DNA of 64,000 nt from Acheta domesticus (Eukaryota > Arthropoda > Insecta > Orthoptera > Gryllidae), in the NCBI GenBank assembly GCA_031308135.1, contig JAHLJT010000631.1:1651371-1715370 (forward strand), in the 5' to 3' direction. Positions 60,363-64,000 of the stretch are shown here, one piece after another. Positions within the stretch are counted from its first letter, which is position 1. Each line of letters opens with the position of its first letter. The notes below the pieces were generated by a model. That model had not been told where the DNA came from, made no database searches, and saw only the letters and a program-made list of their open reading frames with translations. The translations under genes and the position numbers were made by a program.

Positions 60363-60398
60363 GTAGTAGTAGTAGTTGTAGTAGTAGTAGTAGTAGTA
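60314..60398. repeat. (AAT)n then (TAG)n microsatellite, 3' of Dong element
   Basis: About 16 AAT units followed by about 12 TAG units with one TTG interruption. It forms the right-hand continuation of the TAA target array. Confidence 0.95.
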
Positions 60399-61088
60399 AA
60401 AATAACACATAAAATAGCAGATAATATTAATTATGGTAACAGCTACATATAATGTAATAATATTAGTATATTCAATTGTCCAATCTTGAAATGGTGAGGA
60501 GGAGGCAGGTTTTGGCCAGGTTTTTTTCTATTCCTACACCTAGTCCTACTGCAGCACCTGAAATCAGTTTGCACATCTTACTTATGTATTCCTCAACATT
60601 ATAAAAAAGTTTTTGGCCAAGGAAGTGTTTAAGTTTATTCTTGAAGTTGTGTATTCCTGTTATGTTTCTCAGATGTATAGGTAATTTATTGAAGAATTGT
60701 ATTCCTGTAAAGAATGTTCCTGTAGAGAATTCCTGTAGAGAATGTAATGTTACATTAGTAAGAGGTAAAGTTTTTACAAAGTGTCCACTGTACTGACCAA
60801 TTTTAAACTCTTTACATTTAATATTAAAGATATAAAAAAATAATAACTGTTAATACTGCTTTCATGAAGTGACGTTCAGCCATGTTCCCATAGTAATGTT
60901 AAAAAAAATACCTTCTGTAGAAGAATTTTTCACATTTGTGATTTATTATTTGTTTCATTTAACTACATTTTGATTTAATATAATTTATTTTATTTATTGC
61001 TTTTTTTAAATCTTCTATTAATATTTAATTTGCTTTTCATGAAGTATGTAACTTTTTAATATTGAATTTGTTACATTTTTCCCCACAG
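60399..61088 (+). other. Tetraspanin intron 2, last part
   Basis: AT-rich. It includes several TGTAGAGAATG-type short repeats at 60705-60745. It ends in a T-rich tract and CCCCACAG acceptor at 61088. Confidence 0.7.
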
Positions 61089-61268
61089 TACTTCAGTCTC
61101 GTGATCTTCATGTTCCTTGTGGAGTTCCTGTTTGCAACATTGGCGTTTGTATTCCGAGAGATCCTTGGAAATACATTAAAGCAAGAATTGTTAACAGGAA
61201 TCACAAAACATTACGAGAATGACTCCTCCAACAGTTTGCACAAGACATGGTCTCATATCCACCACGAG
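61089..61268 (+). CDS. Tetraspanin Tsp5D-like, exon 3
   Basis: Encodes residues 86-145, phase 0 to phase 0, with donor GAG|GTTATT. It contains transmembrane segment 3 (YFSLVIFMFLVEFLFATLAF, 86-105) and the first helix of the large extracellular loop (FREILGNTLKQEL onward). N129-D-S is a possible N-glycosylation site. The donor is weaker than the others, but the next acceptor and the CCG motif keep the frame. Confidence 0.93.
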
Positions 61269-61363
61269 GTTATTATATAAAATAATTAGTAATATATGCA
61301 TTATGAAATAAAATATGTTGATTGCAGAGTACTTTAATGCTCATTGTGTTCAATATTTTTCAG

Positions 61364-61475
61364 TTCCATTGTTGTGGTGTTAAGGATTATCAAGATTGGT
61401 ACTATATTTCTGCTTGGCCAGAAAAGAGATTTGTGCCGAATTCCTGCTGCATTCCAAACATGTCAAACATTACAG
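61364..61475 (+). CDS. Tetraspanin Tsp5D-like, exon 4
   Basis: Encodes residues 146-182 plus the first base of codon 183. It carries the tetraspanin hallmark CCG (148-150) in FHCCGVKDYQDWY, and the second cysteine pair C173-C174 (NSCC). Two overlapping-region sequons, N177-M-S and N180-I-T, could be glycosylated. It follows a 95-bp intron, and the donor is ACAG|GTCCTT in phase 1. Confidence 0.95.
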
Positions 61476-61564
61476 GTCCTTTATTATTTTTGTGTATTTC
61501 CTTGGATATTTATTTTTATGCCAAATTGTGGAACAAAAAAATCAATTTGTGATTTTTTTTGTAG

Positions 61565-61695
61565 ATTGTGGAATGAATGATCCCCCAGACATAGATCTCA
61601 TTTTCACCCAAGGATGTGCTGAGCAAGTCCAGATGTGGTTTGTGGAAAGACTTCATATCATTGGAATCATTGGCCTTGTTATAGCATTTATTCAG
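61565..61695 (+). CDS. Tetraspanin Tsp5D-like, exon 5
   Basis: It completes codon 183 (D) and encodes residues 184-226. C184 and C200 give six cysteines in the large loop (C148, C149, C173, C174, C184, C200), the usual three-disulfide class. EQVQMWFVERLHIIGIIGL leads into transmembrane segment 4. It follows an 89-bp intron, with acceptor TTTTTTGTAG and donor CAG|GTACAA in phase 0. Confidence 0.95.
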
Positions 61696-62407
61696 GTACA
61701 ACATTTCTTATGATCTTAATGTACCTAGCTATTATTGTGTGTTATGTTACTTTTTCACAAAAAAATCAGTATTGCTCATTCTTAAAAAACATTTTGTTCC
61801 ATTTTCAATTTTGCAAATTATAAATTTGCATATTCCTCTATTTTGTTGTTTTAAGTAAATGTATTGTATCAACAAATAAACAAAAATATTTCCAAAAAGT
61901 GGCAGGAATACTGCCCAAGAACAGCAAAAATAATACTTTCACATATCACTGCAATAAATTAAATATTTTAACAAAAAACAGCCTCATACTTATTTCCATA
62001 ACATTGTACAGATTATATGGTCTCAAAGTAAAACAGTTCTTTACGAACATCAAACTCTTTATGAAAATCAAAAAAAGTTGCTGTATCATGTAATAGCAAA
62101 TTTTTCAAGGCAGGCAGCCTCTTCTTTGCCGTCAGATGATATCGGCTGTAATGTAAACAGTGTCACACTGAGTATGAGGTTAGGCAGAATTACACAATCA
62201 AACATTTGCAGTTTTCAGTCAAAATAGAAGTTGTTTCATTGTTTATGGATTTCCGCAATGTTCCTGGGTTTCTAATGAAATCGTAAACACCTCTGACATG
62301 GCCAAGACTTGGAAGAAAGCTATAAAACTATATAGTTTTCTTTCAATTTCTGTGTGCATTGGAAATTAGTAATACGGATATTCTTAATGTGTACATCTTT
62401 GTTTCAG

Positions 62408-62500
62408 CTGTTTGGACTGATTTCATCAATGTTACTGTTCTGCACAGTCCGGCACAAGAGAAGCTCACATGCTTACAAGGCATACAACCCAAACTCATGA
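62408..62500 (+). CDS. Tetraspanin Tsp5D-like, exon 6 (last)
   Basis: Encodes residues 227-256 and the TGA stop: LFGLISSMLLFCTVRHKRSS (end of transmembrane segment 4 and basic juxtamembrane stretch) and a short cytoplasmic tail HAYKAYNPNS. The acceptor is TTTGTTTCAG. The tail is short, as in vertebrate TSPAN9. C238 is a further candidate palmitoylation site. Confidence 0.95.
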   Translation: MFGLISSMLLFCTVRHKRSSHAYKAYNPNS

Positions 62501-63018
62501 TACACTAGTTAAGTTACTTCAACTTGTGTGTAGGTCTCAACAATAAGTGCATCAATTCCATTTTTTGACTATTCAGAGTCTAACCAATGATAAATTGTAC
62601 AAATTTATTATCTTGTGTTTTGTTACTTTATAATGAGAGCAGGTGAGATCTATGACATTGAGTGAATAAGTGTGGAGTATTGTTATAACTGCCTCTTCTG
62701 AATTTAGAAGGTAAGGAGGTTGTTACAGGCAGTGGGAACAACACTGTCTAGCATATTGAATTTTTATAAGATCTGGTGGAACATTCTTTTGAGATGTTCT
62801 TATTATTTGTAAGTGTAAGATGGATAAGAATTTGTGATTCCTTTCTGTTGCTGTGGTTTTTCATATCTCATGTGTAACAATATTCATTTATGTAAAATGC
62901 TGTGTTCCTAACAGTAATTATCTCTCCATGAAGCAAGTCTGTAATCCACTGGCTTCAGTAGCCAATATTTTCCATTATATTTATGCCCATTTGTAAATAA
63001 ACTATATTGATAAATAAA
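62501..63018 (+). terminator. Tetraspanin 3' UTR with polyadenylation signals
   Basis: AT-rich trailer. AATAAA occurs at 62996-63001 and again at 63013-63018, the likely 3' end of the transcript about 0.5 kb past the stop. Confidence 0.65.
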
Positions 63019-63312
63019 ATGGATGCTTACATTTTAAAATACTTTGTAATGTTATGTATTAATAATGTATAGTTAAGTTTGTTTTTTTCATTTGTCATCA
63101 TATTCCCTACCTATTAAAGAAAATTCATACCAGTATTTCCTTTTTACTTTTTGTTTTTACCTGATCCATTCACTCATAATGGTGCATAATCCAATGAAGT
63201 AAATTGACATTATTTAATAATCATTATTTATTGGAGAAAACTCAATAGAAAATTATAATAGATATAGATCCTTAATAAATCTAGCATCCTTAAAGATCAT
63301 CATCATCATTAC
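63019..63312. other. Intergenic, nothing recognised
   Basis: AT-rich. It ends with a short CATCATCATC run just before the putative LTR. Confidence 0.4.
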
Positions 63313-63692
63313 TGTGATATACCGACAATATCACTCCAGTATTATTTATCACAGGTTAGATGGCGAAGAAAATGTGCACCGTTGTTTGACAGGTTTATTC
63401 GTGATTATATAATTATATAAATTTGTAATTTGATAAGATGTGAGATGGTGGTGGTTATTGTTATAGGAAGAGGTATCGTGTGGAGGTGGCCGAGGACAGT
63501 TAATGGGGATTTTGTTGGTCAGCAGCAAGAAAAGTGAATTATACTTTTGTCGGTGTGTTCTGAATGTGGAATGAAAGGAATATAGCTGATGACATGGAGA
63601 AATTGAAGAAATGTAAGGAGCGACGTTCGGGAACAGGCGTTCATCAATGGGAAAACGTGCTTTGAATTGGTACAGTGAAATAAATTATTGCA
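63313..63692 (+). mobile_element. Possible 5' LTR, about 380 bp
   Basis: It begins TGTGATATACCGACAATATC and ends AAATAAATTATTGCA, so TG...CA ends with an AATAAA-like signal near the 3' side. It is followed by TGGCAGCCCAAGTGGGGCC at 63694, which resembles the primer-binding site and leader consensus of LTR elements (TGGCGCCC type, one base changed). The second LTR would lie outside the window. Confidence 0.4.
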
Positions 63693-63827
63693 ATGGCAGC
63701 CCAAGTGGGGCCATATTGACAAAAGGTTGTATGGAAATTTAAAGGATTGTCACAAATAATTAGCTACTAGTAAATAGTAATGAGCTAGACTTTTAAAATT
63801 ATATTGAAAATAATTAAATGTGATAAT

Positions 63828-63911
63828 ATGAAAACACAAAGTAGGAAAGCACAATTAGGGACTGCGGATGAAGAGGAAGGTGATTTAATACCTAATGGGC
63901 AGGACATATGA
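63828..63911 (+). pseudogene. Possible broken gag start of the LTR element
   Basis: A 27-codon frame MKTQSRKAQLGTADEEEGDL... placed 135 bp after the putative primer-binding site ends in TGA. Reading appears to resume in another frame near 63959 (LQLEPVPEVGEDA). It looks like the acidic/basic start of a retrotransposon gag gene with a frameshift. The window ends before any recognisable domain. Confidence 0.25.
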
Positions 63912-64000
63912 AAGAATTTAAATGGGAATATTAATGTTGAAATGAAACCCCTTTAAATTTGCAATTAGAACCAGTACCTGAAGTAGGGGAAGATGCATGA

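Noticed and set aside
40..64000. CRISPR arrays, operons, bacterial promoters, phage or other prokaryotic systems
   Set aside because: The sequence is clearly eukaryotic (spliced genes, SINEs, MITEs). The tandem arrays here lack unique spacers of constant length.

Overview
This window looks like nuclear DNA of an insect. It has one complete single-exon gene (NUDT9-type ADP-ribose pyrophosphatase) and one complete six-exon gene (tetraspanin of the insect Tsp5D / vertebrate TSPAN9 type), both on the + strand. Long AT-rich non-coding sequence surrounds them, dense in SINEs, MITEs, minisatellites and short GC-rich islands. The 18.5 kb first intron, the repeat density and the closeness of the tetraspanin to Drosophila Tsp5D suggest a large-genome, probably hemimetabolous insect. 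The order cannot be fixed from the sequence.

Layout: 1-28 kb has no convincing host gene. It holds a hAT-like MITE with a perfect 8-bp target-site duplication (690-1477) and a cluster of tRNA-headed SINEs (1.7-3.4 kb). A foldback beside a second hAT MITE lies at 10.8-11.2 kb, and a pure CGG microsatellite at 11.4 kb. A 1.65 kb GC-rich minisatellite lies at 15.2-16.9 kb, a TTAA-flanked MITE at 17.3 kb, a 789-bp hAT-like element at 18.8 kb, a probable LTR at 20.2-21.3 kb, and a second large G-rich minisatellite at 25.2-25.7 kb. At 27.1 kb is a 788-bp inverted relative of the 18.8 kb element. NUDT9 occupies 32,442-33,413.

The tetraspanin begins inside a CpG-rich island (exon 1, 38,544-38,606), crosses an 18.5 kb intron full of SINEs, a dead mariner, a MITE and minisatellites, and resumes at 57,102. 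Its second intron contains a 5'-truncated, mutated R4/Dong-clade non-LTR retrotransposon lying exactly between TAA microsatellites, the known target of Dong. Exons 3-6 (61,089-62,500) finish a 256-residue protein, followed by polyadenylation signals near 63.0 kb. The window ends in what may be the 5' LTR and leader of another LTR retrotransposon.

The two host genes have no obvious functional link: one hydrolyses ADP-ribose, the other is a four-pass membrane organiser. I did not find a convincing new biological system. The most informative material is the well-delimited transposon families (several with target-site duplications readable by eye), two SINE types that share a tRNA-like head but differ in body, and the many GC-rich islands.
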